The position numbers and the translations under genes are program-made. Below the pieces are notes generated by a model. It was given only the letters and a program-made list of their open reading frames with translations, was not told where the DNA came from and searched no databases. From Clostridiaceae bacterium (GTDB lineage Bacteria; Bacillota; Clostridia; Oscillospirales; Acutalibacteraceae), in the NCBI GenBank assembly GCA_016280595.1, contig JAEEHB010000002.1, positions 17,147-81,146 of the forward strand: a stretch of 64,000 bases of DNA. Direction: 5' to 3'. This document shows positions 42,395 to 50,883 of the stretch, piece by piece (position 1 is the first letter of the stretch; each line of letters begins with the position of its first letter).

Positions 42395-44337
42395 TGAATA
42401 ACCTTAAAGTTACCGAAAACAAAATACTTTTTTCGAGAATCGGGGAACTTGTGAGAATTACTCCCTGCCACAAAAACGCAATACGTTTTGAGGCGTTTCC
42501 CGACTGCTCCGAATATGACGAAAACTTCACCCTTATGCCGCAGAGCGCGCAGTGCAGCATAACGCAGGAGGATTACTGCGTTAAAATGACAGCCGGCTGC
42601 CTCGAAGTGAAACTTGAAAACAGCGGCAAGTTGACCTTTTATAAAGACGGAAACGTAATTCTTGAGGAAAAACCCGAACTCGCTTTCAGAAGCGGCTACC
42701 GCAACTATGAGCGCAGAGACGGCCTCTGGAATGCCCGCGTCACTTTTGAGAGCAATGAGGGCGAGCACTTTTACGGTCTCGGTCACGAGCCGAGCGGAAA
42801 GTTTGACCTGAAGGGCTGTTCGTTTGATCTTCGTCACCTGAACACAAAGTGCTCAATTCCTTATGTTTATTCTTCTCTCGGCTACGGCTTTATATGGAAT
42901 AACCCCGCGATAGGCAGTGTTGAACTATCGGAAAACCGCACCCGCTGGACCGCAGGAGCAACCCGCAAAATTGATTTTGTGGTTATTGCAGGTACTCCTA
43001 AACAGGTGAGCAAAACACTTGCCGATTTAACGGGGCACGCTCCCGTGATGCCTCACTGGGCAACAGGTTTCTGGCAGAGCCGCCTGAGATATGAAACTCA
43101 GGAGGATTTGCTCGAAGTAGCGAGAAGATACAAGAAGGAGGGCGTACCTCTTTCTGTTATCATCTGCGATTATTTTCACTGGACGGAGCAGGGCGATTAC
43201 CGCTTCGCCCCCGAATACTGGCCCGATGTGAAAGCGATGACCGATGAACTTCACTCTATGGGCACAAGGCTCGTTGTCTCCGTATGGCCCACAATCAACG
43301 GCGGCACCGAAAATTACTACTATATGCGCGATAACAATATGCTTATCCGCACGGCGAAAGGGCTTGACCGCGTTTTCAGTTTTTACGGACCTCAGGCTGA
43401 AATAGATGTCACAAACCCCGAAACAAGAAAATATGTTTTCTCAAAGCTCAAGGAAAACTACCTTGACAGCGGAGTTGACGGCCTTTGGTTTGACGAGGCG
43501 GAGCCCGAAATTCACCCCGAGCACTTTGACAATCTTCTGCTTCACATAGGCAGAGGGGATGAGGTAGGTCTCGCATTTCCCTACTACTACGCGCAGATGG
43601 CGTGGGACGGTTTCTCACAGATGGGCGAAGTGCCCGTCACTCTCATCCGCTGCGCCTACCTCGGCAGTCAGAAATTCGGCACGCTCGTTTGGAGCGGAGA
43701 TGTTGAATCAACATTTGAAAGTCTTTCTCAGCAGGTCAAAGCAGGGCTTAACGCCTCAATCTGCGGCCTTCCCTGGTGGAATACCGATATCGGAGGATTC
43801 TGGGGCGGCGACACACAGAGCGATGAATTCAGGGAACTGATAGTCCGCTGGTTTCAGTACGGCGTTTTCTCACCCGTTATGCGCGTGCACGGCAACAGAA
43901 ACCGTCACGGCGAAAAAAAGCGTGATGTGAGAGAGCCTACGGGCGACCCGAATGAAATCTGGAGTTTCGGTGAAAAGAACTTCCCGGTGCTGAAAGACCT
44001 TGTTATGCTTCGTGAGAGGCTGAGGCCTTACATAGAGGAGCAGATGAAGACGGCGTCCGAAAAGGGCTACCCGGTGATGCGCCCGATGTTTTTCGAATAC
44101 CCGGATGACGAAGTGTGCTACACTCTCGGTGAGCAGTATATGTTCGGCGATGACATCCTCTTTGCTCCCGTCGTAAACAAAGGGCAGACCGGGAAGCAGG
44201 TCTATCTGCCCGAGGGTGAGTGGATTCTCACAAAGACAAAAGAAAAATATGCGCCGGGCTTTCATACTGTTCACGCGGAGGTCGACGAATTTGTCGCCTT
44301 CGTGAAAGCGGGCTCTCCGGTGATTGATTGTTTCTGA
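42391..44337 (+). CDS. GH31 alpha-glycosidase (alpha-xylosidase/alpha-glucosidase type)
   Basis: 648 residues, no signal peptide. N-terminal beta-sandwich (1-215), then the catalytic barrel with nucleophile Asp368 in GLWFDEAEPE, acid/base region LVWSGDVESTF (about 430), and C-terminal beta domains. The WFDEAEPE pattern is that of the alpha-xylosidase (XylS/YicI) group, so xyloglucan-derived or other alpha-linked oligosaccharides are likely substrates in the cytoplasm. Start overlaps the previous stop (ATGA). It is the last gene of the hisJ-ispE-GH3-EEP-GH31 run, before the 44352 terminator. Confidence 0.88.
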   Translation: MMNNLKVTENKILFSRIGELVRITPCHKNAIRFEAFPDCSEYDENFTLMPQSAQCSITQEDYCVKMTAGCLEVKLENSGKLTFYKDGNVILEEKPELAFRSGYRNYERRDGLWNARVTFESNEGEHFYGLGHEPSGKFDLKGCSFDLRHLNTKCSIPYVYSSLGYGFIWNNPAIGSVELSENRTRWTAGATRKIDFVVIAGTPKQVSKTLADLTGHAPVMPHWATGFWQSRLRYETQEDLLEVARRYKKEGVPLSVIICDYFHWTEQGDYRFAPEYWPDVKAMTDELHSMGTRLVVSVWPTINGGTENYYYMRDNNMLIRTAKGLDRVFSFYGPQAEIDVTNPETRKYVFSKLKENYLDSGVDGLWFDEAEPEIHPEHFDNLLLHIGRGDEVGLAFPYYYAQMAWDGFSQMGEVPVTLIRCAYLGSQKFGTLVWSGDVESTFESLSQQVKAGLNASICGLPWWNTDIGGFWGGDTQSDEFRELIVRWFQYGVFSPVMRVHGNRNRHGEKKRDVREPTGDPNEIWSFGEKNFPVLKDLVMLRERLRPYIEEQMKTASEKGYPVMRPMFFEYPDDEVCYTLGEQYMFGDDILFAPVVNKGQTGKQVYLPEGEWILTKTKEKYAPGFHTVHAEVDEFVAFVKAGSPVIDCF

Positions 44338-44351
44338 TAATAAACAGTAAT

Positions 44352-44384
44352 GCCGCAGACACATTTGTGCCTGCGGCTCTTTTT
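44352..44384 (+). terminator. Intrinsic terminator
   Basis: GCCGCAG (44352-44358) pairs with CTGCGGC (44371-44377), with a partial inner CAC/GTG stem, then TCTTTTT. It ends the GH31 transcript. Confidence 0.85.
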
Positions 44385-44396
44385 ATGTGCGGAATA

Positions 44397-46847
44397 TCAG
44401 TCCGCTTTCTTTGCTTTGTGCTGACGGCGCAGGATATAAATGACCGCCTTTGTACCTCTTACAATGTATTTGCCCAGATTGCCTTTGATGCCGCTTAAAA
44501 GCGGTGAGCGGATTTTGACATTTTCGAGCGCACTGTCAACTTCGTGCACGCGTACATTTTCACCGTCAAATGCCGAAAGCACCCCGCTTGAGCCTGTGGC
44601 GTACGCTCCGTCCGCAAAGGAGAGAAGCGCCGTAAGTTTTTCTTCGCCGGGCATTTTTCCCTCAAACGGCAGCAGGCATAAAACGGCGGTTTCACTGCTT
44701 CCGTTGTAAGACGGGGCAAGGCTCTTGCCCTGCGGGGCAATGAGCGTATAGGTCAGGGGAATTTTGTCACCCGAGCGGTTTAAGTGATGGCGCTGTTTGC
44801 CGTAAAAAGTGCCGAAGGGATTTAAGGTTACTCTGCCGTTTTCCTCAAGGCGCATCGGGCAGTGAGCCATAGACGAGAGCACGTTTCTTGCGTTTCCCGT
44901 AAGCAGCCCGAATTTGCCGTCCGTAATGCCGACAAGACCTGCGCTCAGCTGATTGTTGAAGGAGTCGAGAGTTTTGTTGCGGCTGTCCGCTTCGCCGTAA
45001 GACGCGGTGCGGAAAGAGGACATGTCACCCTCAAAGTTTCGCTTGATTACCGAGGTGTCACCGGTTAAACAGGGCTTCAGGGCAAAGGGCACAGCCTCTG
45101 TCCATTTCATATCGGTATATCTTCCGAGTGTTGAGTTTTCGGTGGAAATCGCGTCTCTCTCGGGCGTGTAGGGGTAATTTATCTGAGTTATCACAAAGAT
45201 ACCTTCAGCCGCCTCGGAAGTGAAGAAACGATAGGTAAAATCGCCCTGCCTTACCGAGCCTGGAAGTGTAATCATGCCGTATATTTCGGCGCATTCGCCG
45301 CCGCTAATATCCGCCGTGCGTATGCCTTCGCAAGTAAAATCATATCGCTTTGCGCCGTATGTGATATATGAAGTGAGAAAATCTTTTCCGCCGATTGTTT
45401 TGTTTTCAAAATTAAAACTGTCTACGCGTCCGTCCGCCGTAAAGGAAAGTTTCGCTTTTCCGCTTTCGAGCGAAAGCAGAGGCGCTTTTTCCTCTGATTC
45501 GGTTTCACGCGCGGTGACTGTGTAAGTATCTTTTACTTCACTGAATTTCAGCAGAGCGAAAACACTGCCGCTGCCCGCGGGTACAACAGTCGCTTTTTCG
45601 AGCCCTTCGCCCTCAATAACAACTTTCTTATCCGTACTGCAGGCAAACTGTACACACTGCAGAGTGCCGCCGCAGGTATTGTGAATTGTGAGGCCTCCGC
45701 TTTTATCCGAAGCCGCTGTTATGAGTTTTTCCGCGAGGGCGTTTGCCGCCGTTTCGCGCTGAATGTTGAGCACCGGTGTGGCAAGCCCGAAATGGGTGGT
45801 GGAGAGGAGTTTTACCCTGTCGAGAAACAAGCCGTTTTCGGGGAAGGCTTTTGAGTGTGTGCGGCTTCTCTCAATCGCAGTCCAGATTTTGCGGTTATAA
45901 GGTTTTTCGGACCAGGAGGCGTAGCCGGTGAAATTGCCGTCCGCCGTATCCTGCGTAAAACTTACCGTGCCCGCGCTCTCGTGAGAATCAAGATAACCGC
46001 CGGGTGTGTCAAACTCCACATAATCAAGGTCGGCAACCTCTCTCACAAGCCCGTTTATGCCGTCCGTATTTGCGATTCTGTTTCCGGCGAGCGGCAGGTT
46101 GAGGCTCTCCCAGAATATTGCGTCCGCATCCATATTGACAAACAGGAAGAGGTCTCTCTTTATTTCACCGCTTTTCTGCTTTGCGTGAAGGTCCTTTACC
46201 CACGCTCTGAGACACCCCGCGTCGCATACATCCGCATTTGAGTAGGTCGGGATTACAGTGAGCCCCTCGCCCTTGTATTCAAAGGTGAGCGGATTGAAAG
46301 CCTGCTCGTCGCCGAGCGGTTTTATAAAAGTCCTGAACGCGTCAAACGGTACACAGGAGTAGTAAAGGCACAGCGCCCTTACGCCGAGTTTGTTGTAGGT
46401 ATGCACCTGCGAGGGGGTGAACATAACTTCCTGCGGGCGCACAATCTTTTCGCATTTGCCGAAGATATCCTCGAGCCCCGAGCCCTGCGGATTGGTCACC
46501 GCGAGATTTATCGAAGCGGCGAGTTCATCCTCCTGCATTGCGCCCAGAGCGCCGTTTGAGTAGCCCATAATGATATTTTCGTCGCCGTTTTCTTTTACCC
46601 TTCGCTTCATCCCCTCGATAATATCGGGAGCGTATTGAGGCAGAATCTGCTCAAGTGAAAAGAAGTTTTCACTGTCCCAGGTGCCTTTTACCGGGATTCC
46701 CTCAGAATTGAGAGTGTCGAGACTCTTAATAATTGAGCGGATTATTCTTATATCCGAGCCGAATCCCTGAGCGTCGTTTGTGTCGCCCCTGTAAGAGTGG
46801 TAGCAGTTTACGTGAAAGCCGAATGCAACATGAATTTTATATTCCAT
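44397..46847 (-). CDS. Divergent GH38/GH57-like glycoside hydrolase
   Basis: 816 residues, no signal peptide. The N-terminal 330 residues look like the alpha/beta barrel of the GH38/GH57 superfamily: HVAFGFHVNCYHSYRGD, GIPVKGTWDSENFFSLEQILP, NIIMGYSNGALGAMQEDEL, PSQVHTYNKLGVRALCLYYS and FLFVNMDADAIFWESL, which carry candidate Asp/Glu and His residues. The rest is beta-rich with sandwich domains, as in alpha-mannosidases. I cannot assign a known family; activity on alpha-mannosides or similar sugars is a guess. The ATG at 46847 has GGAGG 7 bases upstream; an upstream TTG-led extension has none. Stand-alone gene with its own promoter. Confidence 0.7.
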   Translation of the reverse strand: MEYKIHVAFGFHVNCYHSYRGDTNDAQGFGSDIRIIRSIIKSLDTLNSEGIPVKGTWDSENFFSLEQILPQYAPDIIEGMKRRVKENGDENIIMGYSNGALGAMQEDELAASINLAVTNPQGSGLEDIFGKCEKIVRPQEVMFTPSQVHTYNKLGVRALCLYYSCVPFDAFRTFIKPLGDEQAFNPLTFEYKGEGLTVIPTYSNADVCDAGCLRAWVKDLHAKQKSGEIKRDLFLFVNMDADAIFWESLNLPLAGNRIANTDGINGLVREVADLDYVEFDTPGGYLDSHESAGTVSFTQDTADGNFTGYASWSEKPYNRKIWTAIERSRTHSKAFPENGLFLDRVKLLSTTHFGLATPVLNIQRETAANALAEKLITAASDKSGGLTIHNTCGGTLQCVQFACSTDKKVVIEGEGLEKATVVPAGSGSVFALLKFSEVKDTYTVTARETESEEKAPLLSLESGKAKLSFTADGRVDSFNFENKTIGGKDFLTSYITYGAKRYDFTCEGIRTADISGGECAEIYGMITLPGSVRQGDFTYRFFTSEAAEGIFVITQINYPYTPERDAISTENSTLGRYTDMKWTEAVPFALKPCLTGDTSVIKRNFEGDMSSFRTASYGEADSRNKTLDSFNNQLSAGLVGITDGKFGLLTGNARNVLSSMAHCPMRLEENGRVTLNPFGTFYGKQRHHLNRSGDKIPLTYTLIAPQGKSLAPSYNGSSETAVLCLLPFEGKMPGEEKLTALLSFADGAYATGSSGVLSAFDGENVRVHEVDSALENVKIRSPLLSGIKGNLGKYIVRGTKAVIYILRRQHKAKKAD

Positions 46848-46869
46848 ATCCGCACCTCCGTTTAAGCCG

Positions 46870-46898
46870 ATTTTATCATATTTAATTCTTTTTCGCAA
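46870..46898 (-). promoter_or_regulatory. Promoter of the GH38/57-like gene
   Basis: Minus strand: -35 TTGCGA (46893-46898), 17-base spacer, -10 TAAAAT (46870-46875). Confidence 0.65.
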
Positions 46899-46905
46899 CA
46901 TACAC

Positions 46906-46928
46906 AGAGGGTCCTTTGCCCTCTTTTT
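46906..46928 (+). terminator. Short hairpin with T tract between divergent promoters
   Basis: AGAGGG (46906-46911) and CCCTCT (46919-46924) followed by TTTT. It has terminator form on the plus strand but sits upstream of the GT2 promoter, where no plus-strand gene ends; it may block antisense transcripts or be an operator. Confidence 0.45.
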
Positions 46929-46933
46929 ATATA

Positions 46934-46962
46934 TTGCATTTCATAGAAGTATGATATATAAT
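46934..46962 (+). promoter_or_regulatory. Promoter of the GT2-to-FAD operon
   Basis: -35 TTGCAT (46934-46939), 17-base spacer, -10 TATAAT (46957-46962), then GAAGGAG and the ATG at 46999. Confidence 0.75.
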
Positions 46963-46998
46963 TTAATATGTATAAATGCGTAACAGAAGGAGAATCGT

Positions 46999-47745
46999 AT
47001 GGATATTTCGGTGATTATTCCTGCGCATAACGAAGAAAAATACATAAAGAGATGCATCGATTCCGTAAAGGAAGCAAGCCGCTGCTTCGGCGGAGAAACC
47101 GAGATTATCGTTTCCTGCAACAGATGCACCGATTCAACCGAAGCCATTGCCCGCGAAAACGGCGCTGTTACCGTTACTAATGAAGACAGATGCATAGCGC
47201 GGGTGCGTAATGCCGGCATCGAAGCGGCGTCGGGCGAAATAATAGTCACCATTGACGCCGACAACAGAATGACACCCGGCACTCTTGCCGAAATATACGA
47301 CCTTATTCACAGCGGAAAATACATCGGCGGCGGCGCTCCTATGCGCTTTGAAAGATACTCTTTTCCGCTGTGGTGCAACGATATTATGTGCCGCGTTTCA
47401 TTTGCGCTCACCGGGCTTTACAGCGGCATTTTCTGGGCAAAGAAAGAAACCTTTGACTCCATAGGCGGCTTTGTAGAGAAGAAGGCAATGGAGGATGTCG
47501 CAACGGCCAAACTTCTCAAAAAACTCGGCAAGAAGCAGGGGCTTAAATACACAACACTAAAGAAAAATCATCTTATCAATTCCACGCGCAAGTTTGATGA
47601 TATGGGCGACTGGCTTTATATCAAAATGATATTCACCAATATGTCTGCTTTTCTCAAAGCGGCATTCGGCGATTCCTCCGGGCTTGACAGCCTGCTTGAC
47701 GAATTGTTTTACGATTACAACGACAATCATAAAAAGGAGCAGTAA
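46999..47745 (+). CDS. Glycosyltransferase family 2
   Basis: 248 residues, GT-A fold. DISVIIPAHNEEKYIKRCIDSV is the nucleotide-binding start, VTIDADNRMTPGTL the metal-binding DxD-like motif, and GGFVEKKAMEDVATAKLL the acceptor/catalytic ED region. One hydrophobic stretch (about 125-145) may associate with the membrane. It could glycosylate a lipid or surface polymer. First gene of an approximately 8.5-kb operon; it is 2 bases from the lipase-like gene. Confidence 0.85.
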   Translation: MDISVIIPAHNEEKYIKRCIDSVKEASRCFGGETEIIVSCNRCTDSTEAIARENGAVTVTNEDRCIARVRNAGIEAASGEIIVTIDADNRMTPGTLAEIYDLIHSGKYIGGGAPMRFERYSFPLWCNDIMCRVSFALTGLYSGIFWAKKETFDSIGGFVEKKAMEDVATAKLLKKLGKKQGLKYTTLKKNHLINSTRKFDDMGDWLYIKMIFTNMSAFLKAAFGDSSGLDSLLDELFYDYNDNHKKEQ

Positions 47746-47747
47746 AA

Positions 47748-48500
47748 ATGAAAAAACTTATCTCGGCTTTCTTAATAGTTGTTATGGCTTTTTCCGTATT
47801 CGGCATTGAGGCGTTTGCAAAGGGCAAATCCTACACCGTCACCTGCAAAACCTCGGCGGAAGTTATGCAGTTTGTGCTTGAAGACGGCAAACACGCCGTG
47901 CCTATCCGCATAGTAAAAGCAACTCTCAGAAACGGCGGCGTAAAGAAAAACGTTTACCTTGTAGGCCTTGTAGGTGTTGAGACCGGTACAGAGCAGACCA
48001 ACAACATAAAAAGTTGCATGAAGGCGGGTTTCGGCAAAACCAGCGATTATTTTGATGTTGCCAAAGCCGCCATTATCAAAGCGGTGCCCAAGGGCGCAAA
48101 CCTCGTGCTCGCGGGTCACAGCCTCGGCGGTATGACTTTACAGCAGATTTCCGTCGATTCCGAAATCAAGGACAGATACAATATCATCAACACCATGACT
48201 GCGGGCTCGCCCTATGTCAAAGTGAAAGAAGAAAGGGAGGGCGAACTTCACCGCCTTGCCGATAAATATGACACCATCCCCTGGATGAGCGTTGCGCTCA
48301 TAACCAATCCGCGCAAGATGCACTGCGAAGTATCCAAAGAGGACGGCGGCTTTTTCGGCGACCCGGACGGCGCGCACAACCTTTCATATATCAGCAACGA
48401 TATCTGGGGCGAATACGACGCGCTCGGAGTAAAGGGCGGCAATGCTGTTATCACTTTCAACCACGCAAATGTAAAAATATACGGAGAAGCGGTCAAATAA
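47748..48500 (+). CDS. Secreted lipase-like alpha/beta-hydrolase
   Basis: 250 residues. Signal peptide (about 1-24, EAFA cleavage site). The mature part holds the nucleophile elbow LAGHSLGGMTLQQI (catalytic Ser) as in class 3 lipases; the Asp and His are probably in the C-terminal DPDGAHNLSYI. A lipid or ester substrate outside the cell is expected. AAGGAG precedes the ATG, tightly coupled to the GT2 gene. Confidence 0.8.
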   Translation: MKKLISAFLIVVMAFSVFGIEAFAKGKSYTVTCKTSAEVMQFVLEDGKHAVPIRIVKATLRNGGVKKNVYLVGLVGVETGTEQTNNIKSCMKAGFGKTSDYFDVAKAAIIKAVPKGANLVLAGHSLGGMTLQQISVDSEIKDRYNIINTMTAGSPYVKVKEEREGELHRLADKYDTIPWMSVALITNPRKMHCEVSKEDGGFFGDPDGAHNLSYISNDIWGEYDALGVKGGNAVITFNHANVKIYGEAVK

Positions 48501-48544
48501 TAAAACCGCCTGTCCGTCAATAAATAAAGAAAAGGGGTATCCTA

Positions 48545-49546
48545 ATGCTCTCATCAGCAGTTGCAGTTCTCAGAGGTCTTGTTGTTGTCTTTATGACAGC
48601 CGCTACCGTGCTTATGCCTTTCTCGCATGAGAAAGAACAGAAAATAACCAGAAAAAACGAAAACTGCAGGGCATCATTTGCCGCGATTTCCGACACGCAC
48701 TTAAAGGATAATTTCATTCGCCTGGGTATGCTCGAATTCGGACTTCGTGATATGGAAAAGGCGAAGGACCGCCTTGACGCAGTTGTTTTCAACGGCGATA
48801 TCACCGACCACGGCTACCCGGAGCAGTGGCAGGGCTTTACGGATACTCTGCTTAAATACGATATTTCCGATAATAACATTATGGTAATCGGCAATCACGA
48901 TACCTGGGGCAAAGATGACGATTACGAATACACCCGCAAAAACTTTGTGAAATACAGCAAAGAGGCTACGGGCAGAAAAATCAGCAATGTCTATTTTACA
49001 ACGAAAATCAACGGCTACCCCGTGATAGTTCTCGGCTCTGAAGCCGATCACACTTACGCCACAATAAGCAAAAAGCAGATTAACTGGTTTGCCGCCGAAA
49101 TGAAGAAGGCGTCAAAGACAGGTCTGCCCATTTTCGTTTTCTGCCATCAGTCTTTCAACGGCACTCACGGTTTGCCCTATAACTGGGAACTCGATAAAAA
49201 CGAGGATGACCCCACAACGGGCGGCATCGGAGACGCGTCCGACGATATTCTCAGAATAGTGAAGAAATATAAAAACGTGTTCTTCATCAGCGGACATATT
49301 CACGCGGGTATGACCGTGGAGGGAAGCGATAAAACTTTCTATTCGAGCGTTGAGAAGCACGGCAATTACACTCTCGTTAATCTGCCCTGCTACGAATACC
49401 CCGATGTAAGACGCGGCGGCCATATTTCAAACGGCACAGGTTATGTTTTTGAAATGTATGACGGCGAGGTGCTCCTCAGGGCAAGAAACTTTGCCTCCGG
49501 CACCTGGCTCGAAAAATACGATGTAACGGTTAAACTTGCAAAATAA
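48545..49546 (+). CDS. Exported metallophosphoesterase
   Basis: 333 residues. N-terminal hydrophobic segment (about 5-27) as signal or anchor. All calcineurin-like motifs are present: FAAISDTHLKD, VVFNGDITDHG, VIGNHDTWG, FCHQSFNG, and SGHIHAGM. Likely hydrolyses phosphomonoesters or diesters at the cell surface. Distinct in length and layout from the tail-anchored enzyme at 27489. AAAGGGG lies 7 bases before the ATG. Confidence 0.85.
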   Translation: MLSSAVAVLRGLVVVFMTAATVLMPFSHEKEQKITRKNENCRASFAAISDTHLKDNFIRLGMLEFGLRDMEKAKDRLDAVVFNGDITDHGYPEQWQGFTDTLLKYDISDNNIMVIGNHDTWGKDDDYEYTRKNFVKYSKEATGRKISNVYFTTKINGYPVIVLGSEADHTYATISKKQINWFAAEMKKASKTGLPIFVFCHQSFNGTHGLPYNWELDKNEDDPTTGGIGDASDDILRIVKKYKNVFFISGHIHAGMTVEGSDKTFYSSVEKHGNYTLVNLPCYEYPDVRRGGHISNGTGYVFEMYDGEVLLRARNFASGTWLEKYDVTVKLAK

Positions 49547-49564
49547 AATCCGGAGAGCAGATTT

Positions 49565-50416
49565 ATGAAAAACAGCGAAATAAATATCCGCGATCCGTTT
49601 GTGCTCAGTGAAAACGGAACTTACTATATATACGGCACAAGAGCCGCCTCTTTCGGCATAGTTACGGGCGGCTTCGATGTCTACATAGGAAACGACCTTG
49701 AAAACTGGAGCGGACCGAAGGAAGTATTCAACTCGGATAAATACGGGCTTAACAGAGGCTCAAACTGGGCTCCCGAAGTGCATAAATACAAGGGCGCCTA
49801 CTATATGTTTGCCACATTTATAAAGCCCGACGGGCTCAGAGGCACTTACATCCTGCGCTCCGACTCGCCGGAAGGCCCCTTTGCGCCTCACAGCAAAGGC
49901 TCCGCAACACCAGACGGCTGGGAGTGTATCGACGGCACTTTTTATGTTGAGGACGGAGTGCCCTATATCGTTTTCTGCCACGAGCACACTCAGATAATCG
50001 ACGGCACAATCTGCTATATGCCCTTAAGCGATGACCTTACCGAAAGCGCGGGCGACCCTGTCACTCTTTTCAGCGCGTCATCGCCGCATTACATAAAAGA
50101 AGCACTCGGAGGCGGGCATTATGTGACCGACGGACCGTTTATGTACCGCACAAAGACGGGCGAACTGCTTATGCTCTGGTCAACGTTTATAGGCGGTAAC
50201 TATGCCGAGTGCCTTGTGAAATTTGAAGGCGGCTCAATCAAAAACAGATTTGTGCATCTTGATCCGATGACCAATGATGACGGCGGTCACGGTATGCTGT
50301 TTGATACGGACAAAGGTCTTTACCTCACTTTCCACAGGCCCAACACAAGCGGCAGCGAGCATCCCGTTTTTATCCCAGCGCAGGACTGCGGTGACAGTAT
50401 CACGGTGAAACTATGA
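49565..50416 (+). CDS. GH43-family glycosidase with altered acid residue
   Basis: 283 residues, five-bladed propeller family. Base Asp10 (INIRDPFVL) and pKa-modulating Asp123 (CIDGTFYVEDG) are in the usual places. Where the family normally has E-G/A-P for the general acid, this protein has TDGPF with Asp189. No signal peptide. Members act on arabinosides, xylosides or galactosides. The Glu-to-Asp change may lower activity or indicate a different subfamily. It overlaps the next gene by 4 bases. Confidence 0.8.
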   Translation: MKNSEINIRDPFVLSENGTYYIYGTRAASFGIVTGGFDVYIGNDLENWSGPKEVFNSDKYGLNRGSNWAPEVHKYKGAYYMFATFIKPDGLRGTYILRSDSPEGPFAPHSKGSATPDGWECIDGTFYVEDGVPYIVFCHEHTQIIDGTICYMPLSDDLTESAGDPVTLFSASSPHYIKEALGGGHYVTDGPFMYRTKTGELLMLWSTFIGGNYAECLVKFEGGSIKNRFVHLDPMTNDDGGHGMLFDTDKGLYLTFHRPNTSGSEHPVFIPAQDCGDSITVKL

Positions 50417-50847
50417 ATCTTAAAAAATATGACGGCAAGCGAATCAGACTGAAAGACACAGACGGCGAAATTTATGAGGGCGTGTGCGAGTATCTCTCTC
50501 CCGATTACTGCATGCACGAATTCGGCAGAGAAGAAGAATGTCTTGAAGCAGGCTGCTGCCTGTTTTTCAGAAATCAAATCAAAAAGATTGAAATAATCGA
50601 CTCATATTCCGCGCCTTACGGCAAACTCGAAGAAATGAACTTCGGCGACGGAGCCGTAATGATTGAAGAAGTGCTGTACTCCGAAGAGGACGAGAGCATT
50701 CTGCGGATGCTGTGCTTAATAGATGAAAGACTGACAAAAGACAACCCCGACTATGACGAAATAATGCGGCTTATCAAAGACCTGCTCACCATGAGCGAAA
50801 ACGAAGAAATAAAGAATTATGCTACCCGCCTGATTGAGAAAGAATAA
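50413..50847 (+). CDS. Small LSM-like protein of unknown function
   Basis: 144 residues. The first 60 (KYDGKRIRLKDTDGEIYEGVCEYLSPDYC) look like an SH3/LSM-type beta barrel with a metal-capable cluster of cysteines (CMHEFGREEECLEAGCC); the rest is acidic and helical, with NPDYDEIMRLIKDLLTMSENEEI resembling a HEAT-like pair. Overlap with the GH43 gene by ATGA implies coupled translation. Function unknown; possible RNA or protein binding. Confidence 0.65.
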   Translation: MNLKKYDGKRIRLKDTDGEIYEGVCEYLSPDYCMHEFGREEECLEAGCCLFFRNQIKKIEIIDSYSAPYGKLEEMNFGDGAVMIEEVLYSEEDESILRMLCLIDERLTKDNPDYDEIMRLIKDLLTMSENEEIKNYATRLIEKE

Positions 50848-50883
50848 AGGCGAAAAACAGGTTTACCCCGAAGGACAGTTGAA

